Under the pieces are notes generated by a model. That model made no database searches. It was not told the DNA's origin and saw only the letters and a list, made by a program, of their open reading frames with translations. The translations under genes and the position numbers were made by a program. From Leptospira bourretii (lineage in GTDB: Bacteria; Spirochaetota; Leptospiria; Leptospirales; Leptospiraceae), in contig NZ_RQFW01000022.1 of NCBI RefSeq assembly GCF_004770145.1, forward strand, positions 124,001-188,000: a stretch of DNA of 64,000 nucleotides, written 5' to 3'. The stretch's first letter is position 1, and every line of letters begins with the position of its first letter. Below are positions 55,313-63,735 of this stretch, one piece after another.

Positions 55313-56195
55313 GTGCATCTAAATACAGTTTGGTGAACTCTTCTCCCGAGAAGGGATTTTGTGAAGTAACTAAGTTTCTATCTCTTGTGGCATAGCCACT
55401 TGCCGGAAAAATAGAAGATTCATATATCATTCCGCGTTCTTTTAATAAATCCGAAATTTTTCTAACTTTAGGTTTTCCTTTCATCACAAATGTTTCGATA
55501 AACCATTCTTCTATTTTTGTAACAGAATTCACACGATAACCCTGGAACAAAAATCCTTCTCCCTTAGAATCGGAAGGAAGTGTGAGTAACAAAGCCGGTG
55601 CATGGCAAACGAGACCAATCGTTTTTTCCTGTTCTTGAAATCTTGAAAGTAAAATGGGAAGATTTGTATCATACAACAAGTCAGTCATCAGTCCCTGTCC
55701 TCCAGGAATGAGTAACCCGATATAACTTTGATAGTTTTTAATGGCTATTTCGAGTGTCATTGGGTTTTGGAAAGAAGAGAGTGAAGTTAAAAAACGAATG
55801 GCTTCTTCTTTTTCTTCTGTAGAGTTCCAATATTTATCTTTTAAACTTTCTGGATCAAGTGTAACCTTTTTGCCATTTGGTGTGGCAAACTCCAAATCAA
55901 AACCGGATTGGTTCAAATGAATGGCAGGATGGGCGAGTTCGTTTATAAAAACTCCTGTAGGGTGTTTTTGATTTTCATCTAACAAAAGTGTATTTGCAGC
56001 ACTCATCACAATTAAAACTTTTGGTTTTGGTTCTGACTTTGCAAAAAGAGAAAATTGAAATGCTACCATAAAAATCATCAATACCATTGGCATTCGGATC
56101 ATTTCAAAAAACGTAAAACGACTGGGTTGGTTTCGTTTTAAAATCTGGTAAGAGGAAAGTAAAAAATAGTTTTGGTTTGAAATTGGATTCGGCAT
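55281..56195 (-). CDS. DJ-1/PfpI (Hsp31-like) protein, probably exported
   Basis: Read from the ATG at 56195 (304 residues); an ATG at 56102 would begin directly with the hydrophobic segment MVLMIFMVAFQFSLFA. The catalytic Cys is in GLVCHAPALLL, Glu in VFINELAHPAIHL and His follows Cys directly, a DJ-1/Hsp31/glyoxalase III arrangement; LLIPGGQGLMTDL is the family beta-turn. Predicted membrane-anchored or periplasmic. Glyoxalase or deglycase activity is plausible. Confidence 0.85.
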   Translation of the reverse strand: MPNPISNQNYFLLSSYQILKRNQPSRFTFFEMIRMPMVLMIFMVAFQFSLFAKSEPKPKVLIVMSAANTLLLDENQKHPTGVFINELAHPAIHLNQSGFDLEFATPNGKKVTLDPESLKDKYWNSTEEKEEAIRFLTSLSSFQNPMTLEIAIKNYQSYIGLLIPGGQGLMTDLLYDTNLPILLSRFQEQEKTIGLVCHAPALLLTLPSDSKGEGFLFQGYRVNSVTKIEEWFIETFVMKGKPKVRKISDLLKERGMIYESSIFPASGYATRDRNLVTSQNPFSGEEFTKLYLDALKDSLKKFSF

Positions 56196-56374
56196 GGGTA
56201 TGACTCTCAAAAGTTAGATTTGGTGAGTCCACTACCTAAATGACAGGGACTCATCTAATAGAGATCAAAAATGAATAATTTATTTTTAACTTAAGTTAAA
56301 AACTTACAAAATAAGATCTCGCAAACAATCAGATGTACGATGTTTTGAATCAAATAAGGAATCAACTTTTGTAT

Positions 56375-57406
56375 CTAAAACAGATCGATGGTTTCAAAAC
56401 CTTGTAAAAGCTTAACTTCTATTTTTTCTTTTTCTGTTCTTTTTAAAATCGATTTCATATTGGCATCAAAATCATCACCCAACTGAAGATTGGGTTCCAG
56501 TGGTTCCGAGAGTGGTTTGAAAAAATTATCCCAATGTATGGGAATCATCAGTTTAGGTTTTAGCGTTTGGACATTTTGTTTGTAAAACTCATCTTGGAAT
56601 AAAACCGGTTGCAAAGAAAGTTGAGCGATCCCTAAAAATAAAATATCTGCTTGTAACTTATCCAAGGCTCCTTCTACAAAGTTTGTACTACTTTTGATGA
56701 ATATTTTATTTTTCCCATGTTGGATGAAAAAATCAAAAGTTCCACCTTCAATATAATCAAAAGCTTTTACAGGTTGGACGAGAGGAGTTTCAATGTTTGG
56801 ATGGTTTGGATCTGTTGCATTTGTTTTTCCAAAAATACGGAAAGGTGGAGTGTGTTTGGATTCTAATACGGTAACTGTAAACTTTCCGATGGCGATTGGT
56901 TTTCCTGTGACAAACTTTTGCATTTGATCAGTCGGTAACCCAGCTCCAGTTCCTACATTGAGAGTAGAGGAAGAACCGAATAATTTAGCTTTTGTTAGTT
57001 TTGCGACAAGTGGTGCATCCATGACGTGATCATAATGAGAATGACAGACAAAAATGGCACCAAGTCGATTGATCTTTGCTCTTTCGATGACAGACAAAAC
57101 AGTCTTAGGATCAGATTCAATTTTGGAAAAGGCAGTTTTCCATAAGGATGGTCTAGAAAAAAATCCATCGGTTAAAATTTGAGTTTCACCATCATCTAAC
57201 AGAATTGAGGAGGTTCCTAAGAACGTGGCACGGACTTTTCCTTTTGGAATGGGATTTGTTTTACTGTCATGAGGAAAGTAAGAATCATAATGGTTTAGAT
57301 TTCCAGAAGGACGAAAGACACAATGTGAAGAAAAAAGAATGAGTGATACAAAAAATGGGAATAAAAAAAATCTTTGGGGATGAAATGAATTGGTTCGGTC
57401 TAGCAT
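56375..57406 (-). CDS. Metallo-beta-lactamase-fold hydrolase (RomA/UlaG-like), lipoprotein
   Basis: From the ATG at 57406 (about 343 residues). N-terminal hydrophobic segment with possible lipobox (FSSHCVFR). MBL signature FVCHSHYDHVMDAP gives the zinc-binding HxHxDH; later IPIHWDNFF fits the UlaG/NAPE-PLD-like subgroup. Possible role in envelope lipid turnover (N-acyl-phosphatidylethanolamine phospholipase D-like), by family similarity only. Confidence 0.83.
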   Translation of the reverse strand: MLDRTNSFHPQRFFLFPFFVSLILFSSHCVFRPSGNLNHYDSYFPHDSKTNPIPKGKVRATFLGTSSILLDDGETQILTDGFFSRPSLWKTAFSKIESDPKTVLSVIERAKINRLGAIFVCHSHYDHVMDAPLVAKLTKAKLFGSSSTLNVGTGAGLPTDQMQKFVTGKPIAIGKFTVTVLESKHTPPFRIFGKTNATDPNHPNIETPLVQPVKAFDYIEGGTFDFFIQHGKNKIFIKSSTNFVEGALDKLQADILFLGIAQLSLQPVLFQDEFYKQNVQTLKPKLMIPIHWDNFFKPLSEPLEPNLQLGDDFDANMKSILKRTEKEKIEVKLLQGFETIDLF

Positions 57407-57475
57407 AACCACCAAAATGAAAAACTAAAAAATCATTATGGCAAACCATTTCTAGTTTTGAACACGATTGGATCG

Positions 57476-57590
57476 CAAACGAGAGGGATTTGGAGGACTT
57501 GGTCTCTGGTGGGCACAAAGTGCACATCCAGAGACGGGAGCGAACGCGGACTCCGGAAAAGCCCGGGCCCACAGGGCCTCGCCCAAAAAA
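57476..57590. repeat. GC-rich nested hairpin cluster
   Basis: An abruptly GC-rich block in the 283-bp divergent spacer before the SDR gene. GTCTCTGG (57502-57509) pairs with CCAGAGAC (57528-57535), enclosing GCAC/GTGC (57513-57516, 57520-57523). A second hairpin GGCCC/GGGCC (57566-57570, 57574-57578) and the palindrome CGGACTCCGG-like follow. No tRNA or rRNA match is evident. Could be a small RNA or a dispersed palindrome; strand unknown. Confidence 0.55.
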
Positions 57591-57689
57591 GAACAAAAGA
57601 AAATGAAGTGTTCTTGGTTCGATAAAATTTGGATTTGGATTCGCTGGATTTGTTTGCGATAGAGATCGGAACTTAGTCTAAAATTCAAT

Positions 57690-58742
57690 ATGAAATCGAT
57701 CAACCCAGAATTGCCAATCGTTGTTACAGGAGGATCGGGATACATCGCATCTTGGATCGTCAAATATTTGTTAGAAGATGGGAAACAAGTGAGAGCAACA
57801 GTTCGAAGTTTGAAAGACACTTCGAAAATTGAACATCTGTTAGAGTTAAAAGAAAAGTTTAAAGACAAACTAAGTTTGTTTGAAGCAGATCTTATGGTAG
57901 ATGGAAGTTTTGACAAATCGATTGAAGGTGTCGAACTTGTAATCCATACAGCCTCTCCATTTTTTGTTGCAGGTGTTAAAAATGCACAAAAACAATTGAT
58001 TGATCCTGCTTTACAAGGTACAAAAAATGTTCTGGAATCTTGTAATCGTATTTCATCTGTTAAGCGAGTTGTTTTAACATCAAGTGTTGCTTCCATTTTT
58101 GGCGACAATATTGATTCGTTACAAGTTCCGAACCAAACTTTTACTGAAGAACATTGGAATACAACAAGTAACCTCACTCACCAACCATATGCTTATTCTA
58201 AAACTTTGGCCGAAAAAGAAGCTTGGGAAATTCAAAAAAAACAAACACGTTGGGATTTAGTTGTAATCAATCCATCTTTTGTAATGGGACCTTCTCTTTC
58301 TAAACGTTTGGATGGAACCAGTGTTGAGTTTATGAAAAATATGTTGAAAGGTGTTTTTCGCACAGGTGTTCCCGATACAAAAATGGGATTTGTTGATGTG
58401 AGAGATGTTGCAAAGGCACATATTTTAGCAGGTTTTACTCCTAATGCGAAAGGAAGGCATATTACGTCAGCAGAAGTAATGCCTATGTTAGGTGTTGCAA
58501 AAATCATCAAAGAAAACTTTGGAAACAAATATTCTCTTCCTACGGGAAATCTTCCGAAGGCTCTTGTTTATGTGATTGGTCCTTTTTTTGGATTATCTTG
58601 GGGTTATACAAAAAATAATATTGGCCAACCGTTAAACTTAAATAATGAGTATAGCAAAATTGATTTAGGAATCACCTATCGCCCGTTAAAAGATACTTTT
58701 ATCGACCACGTAAACCAAATGGAAAGTTCAGGATTGTTATAA
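57690..58742 (+). CDS. Extended SDR NAD(P)-dependent epimerase/reductase
   Basis: A 350-residue dihydroflavonol-4-reductase-like enzyme. Nucleotide-binding [15 protein letters not shown] (about 12-26), VRATVRS, catalytic [13 protein letters not shown] (Tyr-x3-Lys, near 171-175), and [16 protein letters not shown]. Likely an aldehyde or carbonyl reductase. A long open frame on the opposite strand across the 5' half is a shadow. Preceded by the GC-rich hairpin cluster. Confidence 0.88.
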   Translation: MKSINPELPIVVTGGSGYIASWIVKYLLEDGKQVRATVRSLKDTSKIEHLLELKEKFKDKLSLFEADLMVDGSFDKSIEGVELVIHTASPFFVAGVKNAQKQLIDPALQGTKNVLESCNRISSVKRVVLTSSVASIFGDNIDSLQVPNQTFTEEHWNTTSNLTHQPYAYSKTLAEKEAWEIQKKQTRWDLVVINPSFVMGPSLSKRLDGTSVEFMKNMLKGVFRTGVPDTKMGFVDVRDVAKAHILAGFTPNAKGRHITSAEVMPMLGVAKIIKENFGNKYSLPTGNLPKALVYVIGPFFGLSWGYTKNNIGQPLNLNNEYSKIDLGITYRPLKDTFIDHVNQMESSGLL

Positions 58743-58855
58743 GTTTTTTTTCGTGATTTGTTTGTATGGAGTAGGGTTTGGTGAAACTACGAAGTTTTCT
58801 TAAGATTTTTTGGTGAGATTGAATTCCCAAGAGACAAGAGTTTGAATTTATGGTA

Positions 58856-58930
58856 GGAGTTGGGCCGTGAATCAACTCCCACAAGCCCGCCTCCACCACC
58901 CATTCAGGGTGGGGGCCGAGACCGAGTGCA
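58856..58930. repeat. GC-rich double hairpin before DUF4269 gene
   Basis: Two perfect stems: GGAGTTG (58856-58862) / CAACTCC (58873-58879) and CCACCC (58896-58901) / GGGTGG (58907-58912). Occurs in otherwise AT-rich sequence and echoes the hairpin near 6.87 kb. It lies just upstream of the ATG at 58942, so it could also affect that gene's translation. Confidence 0.5.
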
Positions 58931-58941
58931 CGAGACATAAT

Positions 58942-59541
58942 ATGCAAGCCCTGTTTTCCAATCCCTTCCAACAATTTGAATTTCTCCAATCGGGAACACC
59001 CAAACAACAGGAACTTGCCAGGGATTTAGAAGATTGGAAAATTCTAAAATCCTTACATGGTTTCAAACCTACTTTGGCCGGAACCATCCCTTTGGATATT
59101 GATACCGATTCCAGTGATGTGGATATCTTAGTAAAATTCAATATCCCTGCTCATTTACAAAAGATTTGTTATGCTAAGTTTCGCAATTTATCAAATTATA
59201 GTTTTTCTGAAAAAACAATCGCACTCCGAGCCACTTTGATTTGTCGATTTGAAACAAAAAAGTTCCGTTATGAAATTTTTGGACAATCGGTGGAACCAAC
59301 TGATCAGTATGCTTGGATTCATATGATGGTGGAAAATCGATTTTTAACTTTGGCAGATCCAACATTCCGAGAAGAAATACGTAGTTTAAAAAAACAAGGG
59401 ATCAAAACAGAACCAGCGTTTTGTAAAGTATTGGATTTAAAAGGTGATCCTTATAAAACACTTGTCCAATGGAATCAAAAATCGGACGAAGAGTTTCGAG
59501 ACTTACTCTTACAAAGAGGATATCAAATCATTCCAAATTGA
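58942..59541 (+). CDS. DUF4269-family protein (nucleotidyltransferase-like)
   Basis: A 199-residue protein from the ATG at 58942. The motif LAGTIPLDIDTDSSDVDILV (about 44-63) has the paired acids of a nucleotidyltransferase fold; FEIFGQSVEPTDQYAWIHMMVEN-like blocks and KTEPAFCKVLDLKGDPYKTL follow the DUF4269 pattern. Function unknown. No clear ribosome-binding site; a GTG at 58867 lies inside the upstream hairpin element and is unlikely. Converges on alkB with a 19-base overlap. Confidence 0.82.
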   Translation: MQALFSNPFQQFEFLQSGTPKQQELARDLEDWKILKSLHGFKPTLAGTIPLDIDTDSSDVDILVKFNIPAHLQKICYAKFRNLSNYSFSEKTIALRATLICRFETKKFRYEIFGQSVEPTDQYAWIHMMVENRFLTLADPTFREEIRSLKKQGIKTEPAFCKVLDLKGDPYKTLVQWNQKSDEEFRDLLLQRGYQIIPN

Positions 59542-60128
59542 CGAAAGGTTAAATTGATCCTTGGTCGTTTGACCTTCATCGCTTTGGGAAGGGAATGTAA
59601 CCAATGCCTTTGAATCACATCTTTCATCAAAAGTAAACTTCCATGTTCCAATGACAACTCTACTTGTTCATTGGTTTTTTTATGTTTAAAACGAAAGAGC
59701 CGTTCGGCTCCCAGACTGACAGAAGCTATCGTAGAGTTAGGACGTAACGAAGTTTCATCATCACTATGCCAAGCCATTCCTTCATTCCCATCATGGTATA
59801 AGTTTAAAAGACAAGAATTGAATTTTTCATGAGAAGCCAATTCCACTTTGGCTTTTAATTCGATGAGTTCCGGCGACCAAGGAAGGGCAGTTTTTGCGGT
59901 TCCTGAATAACGATAAGAAAAACCTTTTTCTGCATACCAAGCCACACTCCGTTTGGTAGTAATGTGTTTTCCATAGAGAATGGCCTCGTCCGGTTTCCAA
60001 ACAATCCCTTCCATAAGAGAAAGATAAACCCGATCGGATTCATCCGTGGGGAGAAAATGCGGGATATAGAGTAAAACCCCGTCATAAGGTAAAAGATTTT
60101 CCGATTCAGATTTGTGAAACAAGTGCAT
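59523..60128 (-). CDS. AlkB-like 2-oxoglutarate/Fe(II) dioxygenase
   Basis: A 201-residue enzyme. Fe ligands are in GMAWHSDDE (HxD) and the later RHWLHSLPK; the 2-oxoglutarate Arg is in RINLTFR. LLYIPHFLPTDESDRVYLSL and TIASVSLGAERLFRF match the ALKBH2/AlkB-type pattern. Repairs alkylated nucleobases (1-methyladenine, 3-methylcytosine) by oxidative demethylation. Small size suggests a catalytic core without extra domains. Confidence 0.9.
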   Translation of the reverse strand: MHLFHKSESENLLPYDGVLLYIPHFLPTDESDRVYLSLMEGIVWKPDEAILYGKHITTKRSVAWYAEKGFSYRYSGTAKTALPWSPELIELKAKVELASHEKFNSCLLNLYHDGNEGMAWHSDDETSLRPNSTIASVSLGAERLFRFKHKKTNEQVELSLEHGSLLLMKDVIQRHWLHSLPKAMKVKRPRINLTFRQFGMI

Positions 60129-60276
60129 GGATTTCGAAATGGATTGCCTGAAAAAAGTAAGTCACTGTAATTTTTCACCCACTTGCCAAAGAAATCCAAT
60201 GAAAATCGACACCGGCTGTCGAAACAGTCTAAAATTTTAGTTGGTTTCCCTCCGAGACCAAAGAATCTATACACGT

Positions 60277-60513
60277 ATGACCCCAACTCGCACGATCCAA
60301 TCTTTCATCGACGCAAAAAAGGAAAACCATTCTCCTTCGGAAGAAGTCTGGAACTCACTCAAAAGTTATAGGAAGTGGAATGAACCAGAACTCATCGGTC
60401 TAAGAAATGCCTCTGGATATTATCCAGATATTTATTTTGAAGAAGGAATGGATGAAACCATATCCAAATTACTAGCAAAATTTAAAGAGAGAGTTGTTCC
60501 GCATAAATTTTAA
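60277..60513 (+). CDS. Small protein coupled to the SUFU-domain gene
   Basis: A 78-residue protein from the ATG at 60277 (earlier in-frame codons are poor starts). Charged and helical (TIQSFIDAKKENHSPSEEVWNSLKSY, MDETISKLLAKFKERV), no signal or membrane segment. Its stop overlaps the following gene's ATG by one base (TAATG), so the two are translated together. No family recognised; a partner of the SUFU protein is the natural inference. Confidence 0.68.
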   Translation: MTPTRTIQSFIDAKKENHSPSEEVWNSLKSYRKWNEPELIGLRNASGYYPDIYFEEGMDETISKLLAKFKERVVPHKF

Positions 60514-61655
60514 TGAATCCCATTACCCCAAAAGTTTTATACCAAGAAGCAAATCCTTACGGTTCTTTTACTGCCTTTTTAGAAGATGATGGAAGAACCA
60601 TTTACCTTTACTTACAATCACATAACAACCCTGAGTGGCCCATGAAAACACTTTGGGTGCGGAATTTAATTGATGCACCTGAGGCTCGTGTGGATGAAGA
60701 TTTTGATGCGGGCCTTGCTCCAGTATTGACCAAATCAGAAATTACAGATCCCAATGCACAAAGTTCACTCACGGAAGACCAAATCCATTTCATTTGGTCA
60801 GAAGAAGGTGATGGTGTTGCTTTGTTTGTAGAAGAAGAACTACAAGCGTATCTTCCTTCTTGGTCAGGGATCAAAGGGATTCATGGATATGCGAAGTTTG
60901 CAAAAGAAGAAGCTCCTACTGCTTCTCCTCTCGGTGATCCAGAAAATGGAGTGATTGCTGAACGAGTGAGGACCAATCGAAAATTTTGGGAATCTGTTGC
61001 AAAAAAAGATCATTGGAAGAAAGCACAAAAACTACGATTGGATTTTTTAGAATCAAAACTTGGAAAACATGAAAAGTATTGGTCTGCTGATGGAGGAAAG
61101 TATCCTTCTCTAGGAATCGCATCATTTTTACCCAAAGAATTTCCTGGGATCAAAATCTTTTCCACGATTGGGATGAGTGTACAAAACCAACCTTCTATCG
61201 AACTCTATCATAAAGATTATGAAAACTTTTCTCGTATCGAACTTGTTTTTGCCATCCAACTTTTAAAAGACTCAGAAGATAAATCAGAAACTTGGATCCA
61301 ACATGTCCTGGGTGAGATGGTAAAGTTTCCTTGGAACACAGGAATTTGGTTTGGTCATTCTCATACCATTCAAAATCCAAGAAAAGATCCCGACCAACTT
61401 TATCTAGACTTCAACTGGTTCGTTCTACGCAACGTCACAGACGAAATAGAACAAGGCTCTAATGAATCTCTACCAAACCTACATGGACTCATTACTGAGA
61501 ATGGAAAACGCGCTAATTTTCTCTTATTAACTCCCATTGCAACTGAAGAACGAATTTGTTTTATGCGAGAAGGTTCTGCAAAATTTTGGGAAACCTGGAA
61601 GAAAGAAGGTTATAGTTTCTTTCACGACAGCGAACGAAGGATGTTAGAATTCTAA
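60513..61655 (+). CDS. Suppressor-of-fused (SUFU) domain protein
   Basis: A 380-residue cytoplasmic protein. N-terminal region (1-140) is acidic and beta-rich; the SUFU-like domain spans about 195-375 (KIFSTIGMSVQNQPSIELYHKDYENFSRIELVF, LLKDSE...HVLGEMVKFPWNTGIWFGHSHTI, LLLTPIATEERICF). Bacterial SUFU proteins are recurrent immunity or partner proteins in toxin systems, but many are stand-alone. Overlaps its small upstream partner by one base. Role here unknown. Confidence 0.82.
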   Translation: MNPITPKVLYQEANPYGSFTAFLEDDGRTIYLYLQSHNNPEWPMKTLWVRNLIDAPEARVDEDFDAGLAPVLTKSEITDPNAQSSLTEDQIHFIWSEEGDGVALFVEEELQAYLPSWSGIKGIHGYAKFAKEEAPTASPLGDPENGVIAERVRTNRKFWESVAKKDHWKKAQKLRLDFLESKLGKHEKYWSADGGKYPSLGIASFLPKEFPGIKIFSTIGMSVQNQPSIELYHKDYENFSRIELVFAIQLLKDSEDKSETWIQHVLGEMVKFPWNTGIWFGHSHTIQNPRKDPDQLYLDFNWFVLRNVTDEIEQGSNESLPNLHGLITENGKRANFLLLTPIATEERICFMREGSAKFWETWKKEGYSFFHDSERRMLEF

Positions 61656-61722
61656 TTTTCTAGATCTTTATTGTAAAAAAATCCGATTCAAACTCTAAAA
61701 TCTGTCCGTTACTTTAAATGAT

Positions 61723-62304
61723 ATGGCAGAGACGTATACAAAGTACTTCAATTTAGAGTTTGAACCCTTTTCTTTAGAACGAATCCTCGAAGAAAAACAA
61801 GATTCTTCCGGATTTTTCCTCTCTACCGTATTCCAAAAGCGGTTTTCGGAAGAAGTGAACCTCAAACGCCACGAAGACCAGAAACTTTGGATTCAAACAA
61901 AGAATTTGCGCTATGTTGTTTTAGATGGGATTCAGAAAATTTCTGATGAAAATGGACGATTGGAACCAACCAATATCCTCTACTTACTTGTATTTTTTGA
62001 TTTTAATTCCATCACAGAGTATGGTTTCGAAGATGTTTGCAATGTGCTGATGAAACGTTATGACCTCCCTTCTCTTATCTTAAAAATGCCAGATACAGAC
62101 CATTTAGAGATCTGGGGTAAGGATCATTCACGCAAAAGTTATAAAAATGTTGTGCATCCGAACATTGAATCACTGATGAAAGCTCTCTTTGATTCGATCA
62201 ATAAGAAGGATCATTTTCAATTCATTGGTATGGAAAGAAGCAATTCGGATAAAAAATCGGGATTTTTGATGAGTCGGAGGGGTTTTACGAGGGCAATTGC
62301 CTAG
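61723..62304 (+). CDS. Unrecognised soluble protein
   Basis: A 193-residue protein, no signal peptide or membrane segment. The N-terminus (MAETYTKYFNLEFEPFSLERI) and central strands (NILYLLVFFDFNSITEYGFEDVC) are alpha/beta in pattern; the end is basic (KKSGFLMSRRGFTRAIA). No family recognised. 67 bp after the SUFU gene on the same strand. Confidence 0.6.
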   Translation: MAETYTKYFNLEFEPFSLERILEEKQDSSGFFLSTVFQKRFSEEVNLKRHEDQKLWIQTKNLRYVVLDGIQKISDENGRLEPTNILYLLVFFDFNSITEYGFEDVCNVLMKRYDLPSLILKMPDTDHLEIWGKDHSRKSYKNVVHPNIESLMKALFDSINKKDHFQFIGMERSNSDKKSGFLMSRRGFTRAIA

Positions 62305-62333
62305 ATTTTTATAGAATCTACACCCTATAAATG

Positions 62334-62359
62334 AAAAAACCCGCAGGTCTTGCGGGTTT
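62334..62359 (-). terminator. Intrinsic terminator of the Lys/Ala-rich peptide gene
   Basis: Stem AAACCCGCA (62337-62345) / TGCGGGTTT (62351-62359) with loop GGTCT. On the minus strand it is followed by a T run (62334-62339). It lies 45 bp after the stop of the 24-residue gene. Confidence 0.85.
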
Positions 62360-62404
62360 ACACAAATCTTACTTCGATATATCAAAGTAAGAATTAAATC
62401 TAAG

Positions 62405-62479
62405 TTATTTCTTAGATTTTTTCTTTGCAGCTTTTTTCTTAGCGGCTTTCTTTTTTGCGGCTTTCTTTTTAGCAACCAT
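62405..62479 (-). CDS. 24-residue Lys/Ala-rich basic peptide (histone-tail-like)
   Basis: ATG at 62479, TAA at 62405-62407; AAGGA lies nine bases before the ATG. The peptide is MVA followed by repeats of AAKKK and ends KKSKK: over half lysine, with alanine pairs every five residues. It resembles the C-terminal tails of histone H1/Hc1-like or bacterial HU-tail proteins and would bind nucleic acid nonspecifically. Ribosome site, repeated codon pattern (AAA/AAG and GCC/GCA/GCT mixed) and a following intrinsic terminator argue for a real gene despite its length. Confidence 0.7.
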   Translation of the reverse strand: MVAKKKAAKKKAAKKKAAKKKSKK

Positions 62480-62638
62480 TGTGATCGTCCTTATCTTTTG
62501 ATTTCAAACCACGGCTGTCCTTGGCAAACAGAGAGTGAATTGATACGACATAATTAAATCATATCATTTTAAATGTAAAGAAATTTTATTTTTTGCATGA
62601 ATTTTTATTCAAAATAAAAAAACAGACTAATACACATT

Positions 62639-63658
62639 CTACGGAACTTTGATAACGATCTTACCAATTGTTTGTCCTGATTGAAATGTACGGAGTGCAT
62701 CGTGTATCGAATCAAAGCTAAACTCATGCCCAATGGTTTGTTTTGGTAGTGATAACATCATTAAATCGGAAAAATGTTTTCGAAGTTCATCAATTTCATT
62801 CCACAACCATATTAAATTGAATCCCATCACCGATTTATTGTCTGAAATCATGGATAATGGATCAATTTTTGGTCTTCTGAGGTAAGAATAGGCGATCGAA
62901 AACCAATTTCGGAATGAATGTGATGGTGTGAAGTTCGCACTACCATAGGTAATAAGCCTTCCCATTGGTGCTAAGAGATCATAACTGTCCTGAAAATAAC
63001 GACCACCTAAACATTCTAAAACGATTTTTAATGGCTGATCTGATAATATTTTCTGCATCTCTTGTTTAAAATTAGGAGATCTAATGAGAAAATAATCATA
63101 ACCAACCTCTTTTAAGATCGAAAACTTAACGGAATCACCTACAAGACCGATGGTGATTGCTTTTTTTTTCTTTGCAATGTGACCTGCCATGATCCCAACA
63201 CCACCAGCTGCACTATGAATCAGAACATGATCACCTTCTTTCACTTGTCCTAATGGAACCAGTGCATAGTATGCAGTGAGTGCTTGTACAGCGAATGCTG
63301 CTCCATCTTGCATTGACCAATCTTTTGGAAGTGCAAAAACAGTTTTTTCAGAAATGTTCAGATGAGTTGTGTATGCACCAAACCGAGTCACACCAAACAC
63401 GGAGTCACCGACTTCAAAATTCTTCACTTTTTCGCCTATTTTCACGATTTTTCCAGCAAATTCCAAACCGGGGATGAAACTTCCTTTGGGTGTTGCTGAA
63501 TACAAACCATAAATCGAAAAAACATCAGCGAAGTTAAGTCCAATGGCTTTTACTTCAATGGTCACTTCATCACCTTCGGGTGGCCTTAAAGGTTCGTTTT
63601 TACGATGAAGGTTGTCGATAGATCCGGTTTTTTCGATGCGATAGACTTCTCTTAACAT
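62639..63658 (-). CDS. Zinc-free MDR oxidoreductase (VAT-1/quinone reductase-like)
   Basis: A 339-residue medium-chain reductase: GLNFADVFSIYGLYSATPKGSF, PGLEFAGKIVKIGEKV and HVLIHSAAGGVGIMAGHIAKKK (nucleotide-binding, near 145-166), then YGSANFTPSHS. The insertion around SYLRRPKIDPLSMISDNKSVMGFNL is typical of VAT-1-like enzymes. Probably NADPH:quinone reductase or enoyl reductase. Divergent from gcvT. Confidence 0.85.
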   Translation of the reverse strand: MLREVYRIEKTGSIDNLHRKNEPLRPPEGDEVTIEVKAIGLNFADVFSIYGLYSATPKGSFIPGLEFAGKIVKIGEKVKNFEVGDSVFGVTRFGAYTTHLNISEKTVFALPKDWSMQDGAAFAVQALTAYYALVPLGQVKEGDHVLIHSAAGGVGIMAGHIAKKKKAITIGLVGDSVKFSILKEVGYDYFLIRSPNFKQEMQKILSDQPLKIVLECLGGRYFQDSYDLLAPMGRLITYGSANFTPSHSFRNWFSIAYSYLRRPKIDPLSMISDNKSVMGFNLIWLWNEIDELRKHFSDLMMLSLPKQTIGHEFSFDSIHDALRTFQSGQTIGKIVIKVP

Positions 63659-63735
63659 AATATCTTAAAAAAAATTCAATTCCATAACGATGAAACCATT
63701 TTTCAATGGTTTTAGAGTCTGATCGAGAGAAAGCC

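Noticed and set aside
57476..57590. GC-rich block considered as rRNA or tRNA fragment
   Set aside because: No cloverleaf, CCA end or recognisable rRNA core; hairpin order does not fit tRNA.
57452..58177. A 241-codon open frame on the minus strand across the SDR gene's 5' half
   Set aside because: Its sequence mirrors the well-supported SDR enzyme and GC-rich hairpin block; no signal, family motif or ribosome site supports it.
58867..58942. GTG at 58867 as start of the DUF4269 gene
   Set aside because: It would translate through two perfect hairpins with no ribosome site; the family match begins after the ATG at 58942.
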